Position numbers and translations under genes: made by a program. This document shows positions 1-7,806 of a stretch of DNA of 38,208 nt, one piece after another. The stretch is from Streptococcus cristatus (GTDB lineage Bacteria; Bacillota; Bacilli; Lactobacillales; Streptococcaceae), in the NCBI RefSeq assembly GCF_003943505.1, contig NZ_RJPS01000011.1, positions 95-38,302 on the forward strand. Reading direction: 5' to 3'. Numbering within the stretch: the stretch's first letter is position 1; each line of letters begins with the position of its first letter. Below the pieces are notes generated by a model. The model searched no databases. It was not told the origin of the DNA and was given only the letters and a program-made list of their open reading frames with translations.

Positions 1-195
1 AATGACCGGGGCCAGACCATTCTCATGGTAACCCACTCGACTTCGGCAGCTAGTCGGGCCAAGCGGGTGCTCTTTATCAAGGACGGGATTCTCTACAATC
101 AAATCTTCCGCGGCAACAAGACTGAGCGGCAGATGTTCCAAGAGATTTCCGATACTCTGACAGTTATGGCAAGTGAGGTGGAAGCTCATGCTTAG
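1..195 (+). CDS. ABC transporter ATP-binding protein, C-terminal end (BceA/LolD type), partial
   Basis: The first 64 codons of the window are open in frame 1 and end at TAG 193-195; the start lies outside. The peptide begins NDRGQTILMVTHSTSAASRA and continues KRVLFIKDG, which is the H-loop region (VTHS) and the 'RxxxIKDG' strand found near the C-terminus of MacB/LolD/BceA-type ATPases. The last eight bases overlap the start of the following FtsX-type permease, so the two are very likely translationally coupled subunits of one exporter. In Firmicutes this pairing usually serves resistance to bacitracin and other cell-wall peptides, often beside a BceRS two-component system that would lie to the left. 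The substrate cannot be told from this fragment. Confidence 0.85.
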   Translation, partial: NDRGQTILMVTHSTSAASRAKRVLFIKDGILYNQIFRGNKTERQMFQEISDTLTVMASEVEAHA

Positions 196-2176
196 ATTAA
201 CTAGTAAGCTTGCGCTTTCTAACTTAATCAAAAATCGTAAGCTTTATTATCCTTTCGCACTGGCGACCTGTCTGGCTATCGCCATCTCCTATATCTTTTT
301 CTCCCTGACTTTTAATCCCAATTTAGTAAAAATGACCGGTGCAAGTGCTGTTTCTATGGTGCTATCTTTTGGGATGGTGATTGTCAGCATCACGACCAGC
401 ATTATCGTCTTTTATGCTAATAGCTTTGTTTTCAAGAATCGCTCCAAAGAGCTGGGGCTCTACAGTGTGCTAGGACTCAATAAATTCCACCTCTTTGTCA
501 TGGTGGTAATTGAATTACTAGTATTTGGTCTAGTCACCCTTATCCTTGGACTAGGGATTGGGCTCTTATTTGACCAGTTGATCTATGCTCTCTTGCTCAA
601 AATCATGGCGATAAAGGTCGTCTTGGTGTCAACTTTTCAGCTTGCTGTCGTTATCGCGGTTGCTGTTTTCTACGCTTTTGTCTTTTTCTGCTTGATGATT
701 AGCAATGGTCTGCGCCTGAGAAAGCTTGATGCGCTGCAATTGGTCAAAGAAAAGAATAGCGGAGAAAAGAAAAGTCGCTTTTTATTCCTGCAGACACTAC
801 TTGGGCTTGCAGCCTTGGCTTATGGTTACTTTCTTGCACTAGGAGTGACCAATCCTCTATCAGCAATTTTTACATTCTTTGTCGCGGTACTTTTTGTGAT
901 TCTGGGAACCTACCTGCTCTTTAATGCTGGAATTACGGTCTTTCTGCAATTTTTGAAAAAGAGGAAGTCCTATTATTACCAACCCAATAATATGATTTCC
1001 GTTTCCAACCTGATTTTCCGCATGAAGAAAAATGCGGTGGGTCTTGCGACAATTGCTATCCTATCAACCATGGTCTTGGTGACCTTATCTGGCGGGGCTA
1101 ATATCTATGCCGGTGGTGACTACATGCAGAAAGCTATGTTTCCTCATGATTTTAGCATTCAAGGAAAAGGAACCACAGGTGAGCAGATGGACCAAGTGCT
1201 GACAGAGTTTGTGAATGAGCAGCAGTTACCAGTCACAAAGAAAGGTGTCTATCCATACTATACGATGGGAGTGACAAGTCGTGCTGGCAACCAGCTTGAT
1301 ATCAACGCTGCTGCTCAAAAATTTGTCACACCGAAAACGTATATTTTGGCTATTTCAGAAGCGGATTATCAGAGTATGACGGGGAAAACTCTTGATCTTG
1401 GAGATGATGAAGTGGCACTCTACCAGCAAGGTGTGAAGTTAGATTCCAAGCAAGACTTGCAGCTGGCTGGTCAGACCTTTAAAATCAAGGAAGAACTCAA
1501 AGAAGACTTTATCTTTGGTCATTTACCTGATCAGATGAACATGATCGTTCCAGAGAAAATCTACATGGTTCTTAAAAATCCTGACCAAATATTCTCTACA
1601 CTGATGGACAAATACGCTGTGAACCTTAATTATTATGGCTGGCTTGATACAAAGTTATCAGCAGAAGAACAGAGCAATCTGAGGGATGCTTACCAAGAAA
1701 AATTGCAGCAGTTTAATCAGACCTTGCCTGAAAATCAGGCGGTCTATGGTTCGGTAACAGCTTTTGATAAGCAAGAAATCAAAGGCATGCTGGGTGGCAT
1801 GTTCTTCATCGGCATCTTCCTGTCAATTGTCTTTATGCTGGGAACCATCCTCATCATCTACTACAAGCAGATTTCAGAAGGGTACGAGGATCGGGATCGC
1901 TTTGTGATTCTACAAAAGGTTGGTCTGGATGAGAAGCAAATCAGACAAACCATTCGGAAACAGATCTTGATTGTTTTCTTCCTGCCGCTGGCCTTTGCCT
2001 TTATCCATCTGACCTTTGCCTATCATATGCTGAGCTTGATCCTGTCTGCCCTCGGTGTTCTTAATTCAGTTCTCATGCTGGCTGTGACGCTAGGTGTCTG
2101 TGCGATCTTCTTTATCAGTTATGTGATCGTCTTCATGATTACTTCCCGCAGTTATCGTAAAATTGTTTCTATGTAA
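188..2176 (+). CDS. FtsX-family ABC transporter permease, BceB-like antimicrobial peptide exporter
   Basis: This is a 662-residue membrane protein with an N-terminal block of helices (about residues 15-40, 55-80, 105-130, 150-180), further helices near 210-255 and 285-305, a large extracytoplasmic segment (about 310-520), and three C-terminal helices. The cytoplasmic motif SKELGLYSVLGL after helix 2 is the coupling motif of FtsX/MacB permeases. The size and large loop between helices 7 and 8 are typical of BceB permeases, which sense and remove bacitracin-like peptides with a BceA ATPase. I chose ATG 188 because GAGGTGG lies about 6 nt before it; an in-frame GTG at 173 lacks a site. It overlaps the ATPase gene by 8 nt. 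Exact substrate is inference. Confidence 0.88.
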   Translation: MLRLTSKLALSNLIKNRKLYYPFALATCLAIAISYIFFSLTFNPNLVKMTGASAVSMVLSFGMVIVSITTSIIVFYANSFVFKNRSKELGLYSVLGLNKFHLFVMVVIELLVFGLVTLILGLGIGLLFDQLIYALLLKIMAIKVVLVSTFQLAVVIAVAVFYAFVFFCLMISNGLRLRKLDALQLVKEKNSGEKKSRFLFLQTLLGLAALAYGYFLALGVTNPLSAIFTFFVAVLFVILGTYLLFNAGITVFLQFLKKRKSYYYQPNNMISVSNLIFRMKKNAVGLATIAILSTMVLVTLSGGANIYAGGDYMQKAMFPHDFSIQGKGTTGEQMDQVLTEFVNEQQLPVTKKGVYPYYTMGVTSRAGNQLDINAAAQKFVTPKTYILAISEADYQSMTGKTLDLGDDEVALYQQGVKLDSKQDLQLAGQTFKIKEELKEDFIFGHLPDQMNMIVPEKIYMVLKNPDQIFSTLMDKYAVNLNYYGWLDTKLSAEEQSNLRDAYQEKLQQFNQTLPENQAVYGSVTAFDKQEIKGMLGGMFFIGIFLSIVFMLGTILIIYYKQISEGYEDRDRFVILQKVGLDEKQIRQTIRKQILIVFFLPLAFAFIHLTFAYHMLSLILSALGVLNSVLMLAVTLGVCAIFFISYVIVFMITSRSYRKIVSM

Positions 2177-2177
2177 G

Positions 2178-2203
2178 AAGTTGGGTTTTCCCAGCTTTTT
2201 ATT
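2178..2203 (+). terminator. Rho-independent terminator of the BceAB-like operon
   Basis: AAGTTGGG (2178-2185) pairs with CCCAGCTT (2190-2197) across a TTTT loop, followed by a T-rich tract. It lies two bases after the permease stop codon. Confidence 0.85.
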
Positions 2204-2248
2204 TTGCTTTTCTTTGCCTGATGAAAAAGGGGCAGATAAAATGAGACT

Positions 2249-2277
2249 TTGGTAAATCCAACAATCTATGATATAAT
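2249..2277 (+). promoter_or_regulatory. Promoter of the APC permease gene
   Basis: TTGGTA (2249-2254) and TATAAT (2272-2277) are 17 nt apart, and TG at 2269-2270 makes it an extended -10. It sits about 30 nt before the permease start. Confidence 0.75.
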
Positions 2278-2307
2278 AAACCATCTATGCTTTGGAGGGA
2301 GATTGCT

Positions 2308-3708
2308 ATGAATATTTTTCGAAAAAAAGATGCCAGTAAAAACAGGACGGGAATGCGGCGGCATCTGAAACTGATGGATTTGATTCTTTTGGGAATCGGG
2401 GCCATGGTTGGTACAGGGATTTTCACGGTTACGGGAATTGGTGCAGCGACTTATGCTGGTCCAGCTCTGATTGTGTCGATTGTGATTTCTGCCCTATGTG
2501 TCAGTATCTCTGCCCTATTTTATGCGGAGTTTGCCTCTCGAGTTCCGGCTAATGGCGGAGCTTACAGCTATATTTACGCTGTTTTAGGAGAATTTCCGGC
2601 TTGGCTGGCTGGTTGGCTGACCATCATGGAATTTATGACAGCTATATCAGGTGTAGCTTCTGGCTGGGCTTCTTACTTGAAAGGGCTTTTGAGCGGCTTT
2701 CATATCCAGCTACCGACAGCCTTGAATGGCACATTCAATCCAAAAGCAGGGACTTATGTGGATTTGTTACCTATTCTGGTTTTGGTCTTTGTGACAGGCG
2801 TGGTACTTCTAAACTCAAAAGCAGCCCTGCGCTTTAATTCAGCCTTGGTTGTCCTCAAATTCTCAGCCTTGGCTCTCTTTATTCTCGTTGGGCTTTTCCA
2901 TCTCCGACCTGAGAATTGGTCCAACTTTGCACCTTTCGGCTTTGGTCAGATCTATGGCGGACAGACGGGGATTATGGCTGGAGCTTCTCTGATGTTCTTT
3001 GCTTTTCTAGGCTTTGAGTCGATTTCCATGTCTGTGGATGAGATTAAAGAGCCACAAAAAAATGTGCCGCGCGGAATTGTCCTTTCTCTTGGTATCGTGA
3101 CCATTCTCTATATCTTGGTAACCTTGGTCTTGACAGGCTTGGTCCACTACACCAAGCTAAATGTCCCAGATGCAGTAGCCTTCTCCCTTCGCAGTATTGG
3201 GCTGGATTGGGCGGCTAATTATGTCTCTATCGTCGCTATTTTGACCCTGATCACGGTCTGTATCTCCATGACCTATGCCTTGTCTCGGATGATTTACAGC
3301 ATAGCGCGTGATGGACTTTTACCGCGGTCTTTCAAGGAATTGACTGCTACTAGCCGCGTGCCTCAAAATGCTACTGTCTTGGTGGGGATTGCCTCGGCTA
3401 TCTGTGCGGGTATCTTCCCTCTTGCCAGCATCGCTTCTTTCCTCAACATCTGTACTCTGGCTTATCTGATTATGCTGGCCTTTGCCATTTTGAAGTTGCG
3501 CAAGGAAAAGGGGCAGCCCAAGGCAGGAGAGTTTAAAACTCCGCTGGTGCCTCTAACTCCGATTTTGTCCATTGTCATCTGCCTTTCCTTTATGACTCAG
3601 TACACCTGGGACACTTGGTTGGCCTTTGGAATCGCTCTTCTTTTAGGAATTTTGATTTACTTTGGCTATGGCTATCGTCATTCAGAAATAGAAGTGAAAG
3701 AAAAGTAG
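2308..3708 (+). CDS. APC-superfamily amino acid permease (cationic amino acid transporter type)
   Basis: The 466-residue product is a polytopic secondary transporter. After a basic N-terminus it has the first-helix signature LILLGIGAMVGTGIFTVTG (about residues 25-43), the unwound-helix motif of APC transporters, then EFASRVPANGGAYSYIY and AFLGFESISMSVDEIKEPQK, typical of YhdG/CAT-like members. Twelve hydrophobic segments are expected and the protein ends with a short charged tail. I start at ATG 2308, preceded by GGAGGG at 2294-2299; an upstream in-frame ATG at 2287 has no ribosome site and would lie in front of it. It has its own promoter. It probably imports a cationic or branched-chain amino acid using an ion gradient, but the substrate is not readable here. 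Confidence 0.88.
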   Translation: MNIFRKKDASKNRTGMRRHLKLMDLILLGIGAMVGTGIFTVTGIGAATYAGPALIVSIVISALCVSISALFYAEFASRVPANGGAYSYIYAVLGEFPAWLAGWLTIMEFMTAISGVASGWASYLKGLLSGFHIQLPTALNGTFNPKAGTYVDLLPILVLVFVTGVVLLNSKAALRFNSALVVLKFSALALFILVGLFHLRPENWSNFAPFGFGQIYGGQTGIMAGASLMFFAFLGFESISMSVDEIKEPQKNVPRGIVLSLGIVTILYILVTLVLTGLVHYTKLNVPDAVAFSLRSIGLDWAANYVSIVAILTLITVCISMTYALSRMIYSIARDGLLPRSFKELTATSRVPQNATVLVGIASAICAGIFPLASIASFLNICTLAYLIMLAFAILKLRKEKGQPKAGEFKTPLVPLTPILSIVICLSFMTQYTWDTWLAFGIALLLGILIYFGYGYRHSEIEVKEK

Positions 3709-3749
3709 TGTAAAGAGTTGTTTTAAACAGAAAGTAGAAGGAGAAAAGA

Positions 3750-4019
3750 ATGAAGAATGTTAACCTAACCAAAAAGAAGAAAGTTTGGCTGATTGCGCTT
3801 GCTTTACTTGCCCTTATCTTACTAGCCATTGTGATTAATATTCAGATGAATCAACCCGAACATATGGGCGCTGACTATGTTGGCCTTTGGAAGTCAAGAT
3901 GGCATGAGGAAAATAAAGACTGGCTCTATCCCCTGAAAAATATCTGTCTTGTCATTTTAGCGGTTCTAGCTGGTTCTGGTCTCATGATTGCGTTTTCCAA
4001 GAGTGAAAGATGGAAATGA
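3750..4019 (+). CDS. Small two-helix membrane protein, function unknown
   Basis: I do not recognise this 89-residue protein. It starts at ATG 3750 after a good AAGGAG site (about 3738-3743), 41 nt after the amino acid permease, and may be cotranscribed with it. A basic N-terminus (KKKKVW) precedes a hydrophobic helix (about residues 13-31). Then comes a hydrophilic segment rich in aromatic and charged residues (about 32-64), a second helix (about 65-82), and a short basic end. This predicts both termini inside the cytoplasm and a loop of about 30 residues outside. No catalytic motif or signal cleavage site is visible. The ribosome site and hydrophobic pattern support a real gene, not its role. 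Confidence 0.65.
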   Translation: MKNVNLTKKKKVWLIALALLALILLAIVINIQMNQPEHMGADYVGLWKSRWHEENKDWLYPLKNICLVILAVLAGSGLMIAFSKSERWK

Positions 4020-4119
4020 GCTTTTGAAAATGAGGCAATTCAGCCCGATGTCCTAACAGATCAGCCTTTTAGAAGAGGCGGAATCTTGGTTGAAGGGACA
4101 GATAGGAGAATAGTTCATT

Positions 4120-4145
4120 GAAAGCAGTCAAAGAGACTGCTTTTC
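4120..4145 (+). terminator. Terminator before the first GNAT gene
   Basis: AAAGCAGTC (4121-4129) pairs perfectly with GACTGCTTT (4135-4143) over a five-base loop, then TTTC. The -10 of the next gene begins four bases later, so end and start signals abut. Confidence 0.75.
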
Positions 4146-4154
4146 TGCTATAAT
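4146..4154 (+). promoter_or_regulatory. Extended -10 promoter for the GNAT pair
   Basis: TGCTATAAT at 4146-4154 is a perfect extended -10, 22 nt before the ATG. No good -35 is seen; the terminator hairpin occupies that space. Confidence 0.65.
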
Positions 4155-4176
4155 AAAGAATAGAACGAGGTGACAG

Positions 4177-4602
4177 ATGATTCGTAAAGTAAAACTAAGT
4201 GACGCCGCAGCCATTCAGCGACTTAATGCTGAGTGTCTGGGCTATGACTTTGATGGGGAAGCGACGAAGGCTCAACTGAAGAGGCTGCTAGAGAATGACC
4301 AGCATTTGATTTTGGTAGTTGAAGAAGACGGTCAGGTCATAGGCTACGCTCATGCGGCTAGCTACGACTGTCTCTATTTCCCGTCCTTGCTCAATCTCTT
4401 GGCTTTGGCCGTCGCTCAGGATTTTCAAGGGCAGGGACATGGCAGAGCGCTGATGCAAGCTTTGCGTGAAGAGGGAAAAGCAGCAGGCTACACAGGGATT
4501 CGAATTAATTCAGGCATTTCCCGCTCATCAGCCCATGAATTTTATCGCAGCCTTGGCTGCAGCAAAAAAGCAGACCAGAAACGATTTTATTGGGGATTTT
4601 AG
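4177..4602 (+). CDS. GNAT-family N-acetyltransferase
   Basis: This 141-residue protein is close to the minimal length of a single GNAT fold. It opens with MIRKVKLSDAAAIQRLNAEC, the typical first strand and helix. It has the strand 'LVVEEDGQVIGYAHAA' and the acetyl-CoA pyrophosphate loop VAQDFQGQGHGRALM (Q/RxxGxG/A motif, about residues 87-101). It ends with SSAHEFYRSLGCSKKADQKRFYW, the usual helix 4 and final strand. The family transfers acetyl from acetyl-CoA to an amine; the acceptor here is unknown. The start at ATG 4177 follows GAGG at 4167-4170. A second unrelated GNAT follows 15 nt later, so the two appear to form an operon from the promoter at 4146. Confidence 0.85.
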   Translation: MIRKVKLSDAAAIQRLNAECLGYDFDGEATKAQLKRLLENDQHLILVVEEDGQVIGYAHAASYDCLYFPSLLNLLALAVAQDFQGQGHGRALMQALREEGKAAGYTGIRINSGISRSSAHEFYRSLGCSKKADQKRFYWGF

Positions 4603-4617
4603 AGAAAAGAGGACTAG

Positions 4618-5076
4618 ATGATGATTGAACCACTAACTCAGCGGCATGCTTTGGAAATTGCTAAGGACTGGCATTACGAGGCGCCTTATGATTTTTATGA
4701 TATGAAAAATGACCTGGAAGATTATGAAGAAATAGTTTCCCCTGAAGCGCGTGGGGATCGTTATTATCAAGTCCTGCGAGAGGGGAAGCTCTATGGATTT
4801 TTCTGTTTGGAGCAGAAAGGAGAGCAAACTTTGGAGCTTGGTTTGGGGATGAAGCCGGAGCATTGCGGAAAGAGTCAGGGTGCTTCATTTCTGCAGGAAA
4901 TTCTGGACTTTATCATGGAAAATTTTGCGCCCCAAGTCATAAGGCTATCCGTAGCTGACTTCAATCATCGAGCCCAGCAGCTTTATCTCAACATGGGCTT
5001 TGAAGTGGTGAGACGCATTCCGCAGGAAAGCAATGGCGATATTCACCTCTTTGTGGAGATGGAGAAGAAGCCTTAA
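4618..5076 (+). CDS. GNAT-family N-acetyltransferase
   Basis: This second GNAT of 152 residues starts at ATG 4618 (an ATG follows directly at 4621), preceded by GAGG, 15 nt after the first acetyltransferase. It contains the middle strand LELGLGMKPEHCGKSQGASF, where the acetyl-CoA loop is degenerate (CGKSQG for the usual RGKGxG), and the C-terminal motif RLSVADFNHRAQQLYLNMGF with a typical end strand FVEMEKK. The pattern 'VxxxNxxAxxLYxxxGF' resembles RimJ/RimL-like and small-molecule acetyltransferases. The acceptor is unknown. Sequence similarity to the upstream GNAT is low, so this is not a recent tandem duplicate but two different family members in one operon. Confidence 0.82.
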   Translation: MMIEPLTQRHALEIAKDWHYEAPYDFYDMKNDLEDYEEIVSPEARGDRYYQVLREGKLYGFFCLEQKGEQTLELGLGMKPEHCGKSQGASFLQEILDFIMENFAPQVIRLSVADFNHRAQQLYLNMGFEVVRRIPQESNGDIHLFVEMEKKP

Positions 5077-5138
5077 CTTAGCTATGACTGCTAACAGCAA
5101 ATTTGTAAATGAATACTAATAAACAAAAGGAGAAAACC

Positions 5139-5375
5139 ATGACATTTGAAGAAATTTTACCAGGCCTTAAGGCCAAGAAAAAATATGTTCGTACAGGCTG
5201 GGGCGGGGCGGAAAACTACGTCCAGCTCTTTGACACGATTGAGCAGAATGGGGTGGCTCTTGAAGTGACACCATATTTTCTCATCAATGTTTCAGGTGAG
5301 GGGGAGGGTTTCTCCATGTGGAGTCCGACTCCTTGTGATGTGCTCGCGACAGATTGGGTAGAAGTGGATGACTAA
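5139..5375 (+). CDS. DUF2829 / Tad2-like small protein
   Basis: The 78-residue product matches the DUF2829 pattern from memory: an N-terminal 'TFEEILPGLKAKKKYVRTGW' segment with the LKxxKKVxRxGW core, and a C-terminal 'MWSPTPCDVLATDW' block corresponding to WxPSxxDxLAxDW. Phage members of this family include Tad2, which sequesters the cyclic ADP-ribose-type signal of Thoeris immunity. The start is ATG 5139, seven nt after AAAGGAG (5126-5132); an in-frame ATG at 5109 has no site. The last eight bases overlap the dehydrogenase gene, so the pair is coupled. No phage genes are nearby, so a host role is as likely as anti-defence; the ligand is unknown. Confidence 0.75.
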   Translation: MTFEEILPGLKAKKKYVRTGWGGAENYVQLFDTIEQNGVALEVTPYFLINVSGEGEGFSMWSPTPCDVLATDWVEVDD

Positions 5376-6066
5376 GACAGTACTGGTGACGGGAGCCAGC
5401 TCGGGCATCGGCCGAGCTCAGGCTCTGACCTTTTTGGAAAATGGCTACCGGGTTTATGGGGTGGACAAGGCTGAAAATCCGAGGTTTCTAAATGAACTAC
5501 GTTTTTTTAAAATGGATTTGACGGAGGATTTGACACCACTTTTCACTAGCTTGCCTGAGGTGGACATTCTCTGTAATACGGCCGGTATTTTGGACGATTA
5601 TCGTCCCTTGCACGAGACCAGTGACGAGGACTGGGAGCAGATTTTTGCTCTCAATCTGACCGCTACCATGAAAATCACCCGCTTTTACCTGCAGAAAATG
5701 CTGGAAAAAAAGTCTGGAATCATCATTAATATGTGCTCGATTGCTAGCTTTTTGGCTGGTGGCGGTGGTGCTACCTATACAGCCTCTAAGCATGCTCTGG
5801 CTGGTCTGACCAAGCAGATAGCCCTGGACTATGCGGATCAAAATATCCAAGTCTTTGGCCTGGCACCAGGCGCTGTCAAGACAGCCATGACTGCTGCGGA
5901 TTTTGAGCCAGGCGGGCTGGCAGACTGGGTTGCTGAGGAAACGCCGATCAAGCGCTGGCTGGATCCTCAGGAAGTGGCTGATGTCAGCCTCTTTCTAGCC
6001 AGTGGTAAGGCAGCTGCTATGCAGGGCGAGATTATCAAAATCGACGGTGGTTGGAGTTTGAAGTAG
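5368..6066 (+). CDS. Short-chain dehydrogenase/reductase (FabG-like annotation likely)
   Basis: This is a 232-residue classical SDR. The Rossmann glycine motif is TGASSGIG (about residues 8-15), the NNAG-equivalent motif is CNTAG, the catalytic serine lies in NMCSIASF, and the YxxxK pair is in YTASKHALAG. It ends with the usual 'GEIIKIDGGW'. Such proteins are often labelled 3-oxoacyl-ACP reductase, but the length is a little short and the gene lies outside any fatty-acid operon, so the substrate is open. Translation starts at ATG 5368 inside the DUF2829 gene, giving the overlap ATGACTAA, which implies coupling. The acidic residue after strand 2 (GVDKAEN) suggests NAD rather than NADP; this is inference. 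Confidence 0.85.
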   Translation: MTKTVLVTGASSGIGRAQALTFLENGYRVYGVDKAENPRFLNELRFFKMDLTEDLTPLFTSLPEVDILCNTAGILDDYRPLHETSDEDWEQIFALNLTATMKITRFYLQKMLEKKSGIIINMCSIASFLAGGGGATYTASKHALAGLTKQIALDYADQNIQVFGLAPGAVKTAMTAADFEPGGLADWVAEETPIKRWLDPQEVADVSLFLASGKAAAMQGEIIKIDGGWSLK

Positions 6067-6235
6067 GGATTTGCTGATTTTTAAATTCCTTTGGCAGTCA
6101 AATCTAAAAGAGGGAAGACGATTTTAAGGGTGTGGGCTGGAGACTAGAGAAGTTGACCATTGTTTAATAAATGAAAATTTTTTCTAACTTTTATAGATAA
6201 AAATAAAAGAATTTCTAGCAGAATTGTCTGAATTA

Positions 6236-6244
6236 TGATACAAT
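6236..6244 (+). promoter_or_regulatory. Extended -10 promoter for the AAT-type permease
   Basis: TGATACAAT at 6236-6244 is an extended -10, 28 nt before the ATG. The preceding 170 bp (6067-6235) are AT-rich and hold no gene or clear hairpin that I can support. Confidence 0.55.
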
Positions 6245-6272
6245 AAAGCGATTTGCGAAAGGAAATGATCGA

Positions 6273-7658
6273 ATGAGTGAAAATGAATTGAAAAATAATG
6301 AAAAAACAGAAAAGAATGGGATGGAACGCGGCTTACAAAATCGGCATGTTCAGATTATAGCCATTGCTGGAACCATCGGCACGGGTCTTTTCTTGGGGGC
6401 GGGGCGCTCGATTAGTCTGACTGGTCCGTCTATCATCTTGATTTACATGCTGACGGGCCTTTTCATGTATCTGATGATGCGGGCGATTGGGGAAATGCTT
6501 TACTACGACCCTGACCAGCATACCTTTATCAACTTTATTACCAAATATTTGGGAACTGGCTGGGGGTATTTTTCTGGTTGGTCCTACTGGATTTCTCTGA
6601 TTTTTATCGGAATGGCTGAGATTACGGCTGTTGCCCAGTATGTGCAGTACTGGTTTCCTGACTGGCCAGCTTGGATGATTCAGCTTGTCTTTCTAGCCCT
6701 TCTTAGCTTGGTCAATCTGATAGCGGTTCGAGTCTTCGGCGAGGTCGAATTTTGGTTTGCGATGATAAAGATTGTAGCCATCATTGCTTTGATTGCAACG
6801 GCTGTCTTTATGGTATTGACAGGCTTTAAAACGCCTCACGGAGTAGCTAGTCTTGGGAATATTGGCCGAGGTTTTCAGCTTTTCCCTAATGGCTTTGTAA
6901 GTTTTGTCATGGCTTTCCAGATGGTCTTCTTTGCCTATCAGGCCATTGAATTTATCGGGATTACCACTTCTGAAACGGCTAATCCACGGGCGGTCTTGCC
7001 AAAGGCCATCAAAGAAATTCCTTTGCGGATTGTCTTATTTTACGGGGGTTCTCTCCTTGCCATTATGGCTATCATTCCTTGGGAAAAACTAGCAACGGCT
7101 GACTCTCCCTTTGTTATCGTTTTTAAGTTAGCTGGGCTCAAATGGGCGGCAGCCTTGATTAACTTCGTGGTTCTGACCTCAGCGGCCTCCGCACTGAACT
7201 CGACCCTTTACTCAACGGGTCGCCATTTGTATCAGATTGCCCATGATACGCCAAATCCTTTTCTTGAGGCAATAGGAGCTGGGAAGCTGTCTCGGCAAAA
7301 CGTTCCGCAGAATGCGATTTTGACTTCGGCGGCTGTCATTGCCTTTGCGGCCTTCATCAAGATTCTGCCGGGAGTATCAGATTCCTTTGCTCTGATTACG
7401 GCTTCCTCGTCTGGTGTCTACATCGCCATCTATGGTTTGACCATGCTGGCCCACCTCAAATATCGTAAGTCACCAGATTTTATGGCAGATGGTTACCTTA
7501 TGCCAGCTTACAAGTTTCTCAATCCTTTGACCATGCTCTTCTTTGCCTTTGTCTTTGTTACTCTTTTCTTACAAAAGTCAACGGTAGTGGGAGCAATCGG
7601 ATCAGCTGTTTGGATCATCGTCTTTGGTCTTTACAGCCAGTTCAAATTCCGAAAATAA
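6273..7658 (+). CDS. AAT-family amino acid permease (CycA/AnsP-like)
   Basis: The 461-residue polytopic transporter carries the amino acid transporter (AAT) family signature: RGLQNRHVQIIAIAGTIGTG (about residues 19-38), then LFLGAGRSISLTGPSI and MMRAIGEMLYYDPDQHTFI. Further hallmarks are FGEVEFWFAMIKIVAI, FIGITTSETANPRAVLPKAI and the long NFVVLTSAASALNSTLYSTG block. These match the enterobacterial D-serine/D-alanine/glycine permease CycA and its relatives, which use proton symport. About twelve membrane segments are expected. The start at ATG 6273 has AAAGGAAA upstream (about 6258-6265). A terminator follows 28 nt after the stop, so it is monocistronic. The preferred amino acid is not certain from sequence alone. 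Confidence 0.88.
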   Translation: MSENELKNNEKTEKNGMERGLQNRHVQIIAIAGTIGTGLFLGAGRSISLTGPSIILIYMLTGLFMYLMMRAIGEMLYYDPDQHTFINFITKYLGTGWGYFSGWSYWISLIFIGMAEITAVAQYVQYWFPDWPAWMIQLVFLALLSLVNLIAVRVFGEVEFWFAMIKIVAIIALIATAVFMVLTGFKTPHGVASLGNIGRGFQLFPNGFVSFVMAFQMVFFAYQAIEFIGITTSETANPRAVLPKAIKEIPLRIVLFYGGSLLAIMAIIPWEKLATADSPFVIVFKLAGLKWAAALINFVVLTSAASALNSTLYSTGRHLYQIAHDTPNPFLEAIGAGKLSRQNVPQNAILTSAAVIAFAAFIKILPGVSDSFALITASSSGVYIAIYGLTMLAHLKYRKSPDFMADGYLMPAYKFLNPLTMLFFAFVFVTLFLQKSTVVGAIGSAVWIIVFGLYSQFKFRK

Positions 7659-7686
7659 ACAAAGCTTTTTAGGAAGCAGCATATTT

Positions 7687-7722
7687 TCTCTCAGTCTAAG
7701 TGGCTGAGAGATTTTCTTTTTC
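7687..7722 (+). terminator. Rho-independent terminator after the AAT permease
   Basis: TCTCTCAG (7687-7694) pairs perfectly with CTGAGAGA (7704-7711) over a nine-base loop, followed by TTTTCTTTTT. Confidence 0.9.
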
Positions 7723-7766
7723 TTGTCTCATTGGCTGTTTGGGGTATAGGTATTTGGTCGAGAAAA

Positions 7767-7775
7767 TGGTATAAT
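7767..7775 (+). promoter_or_regulatory. Extended -10 promoter for the YceD-like gene
   Basis: TGGTATAAT at 7767-7775 lies 31 nt before the start codon; no matching -35 is evident. Confidence 0.6.
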
Positions 7776-7806
7776 GAAGAAAGAAATAATGTAAAACGAG
7801 GCTGAA

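Noticed and set aside
173..187. Upstream GTG start for the BceB-like permease
   Set aside because: It would lie before the ribosome site GAGGTGG; ATG 188 has the correct spacing.
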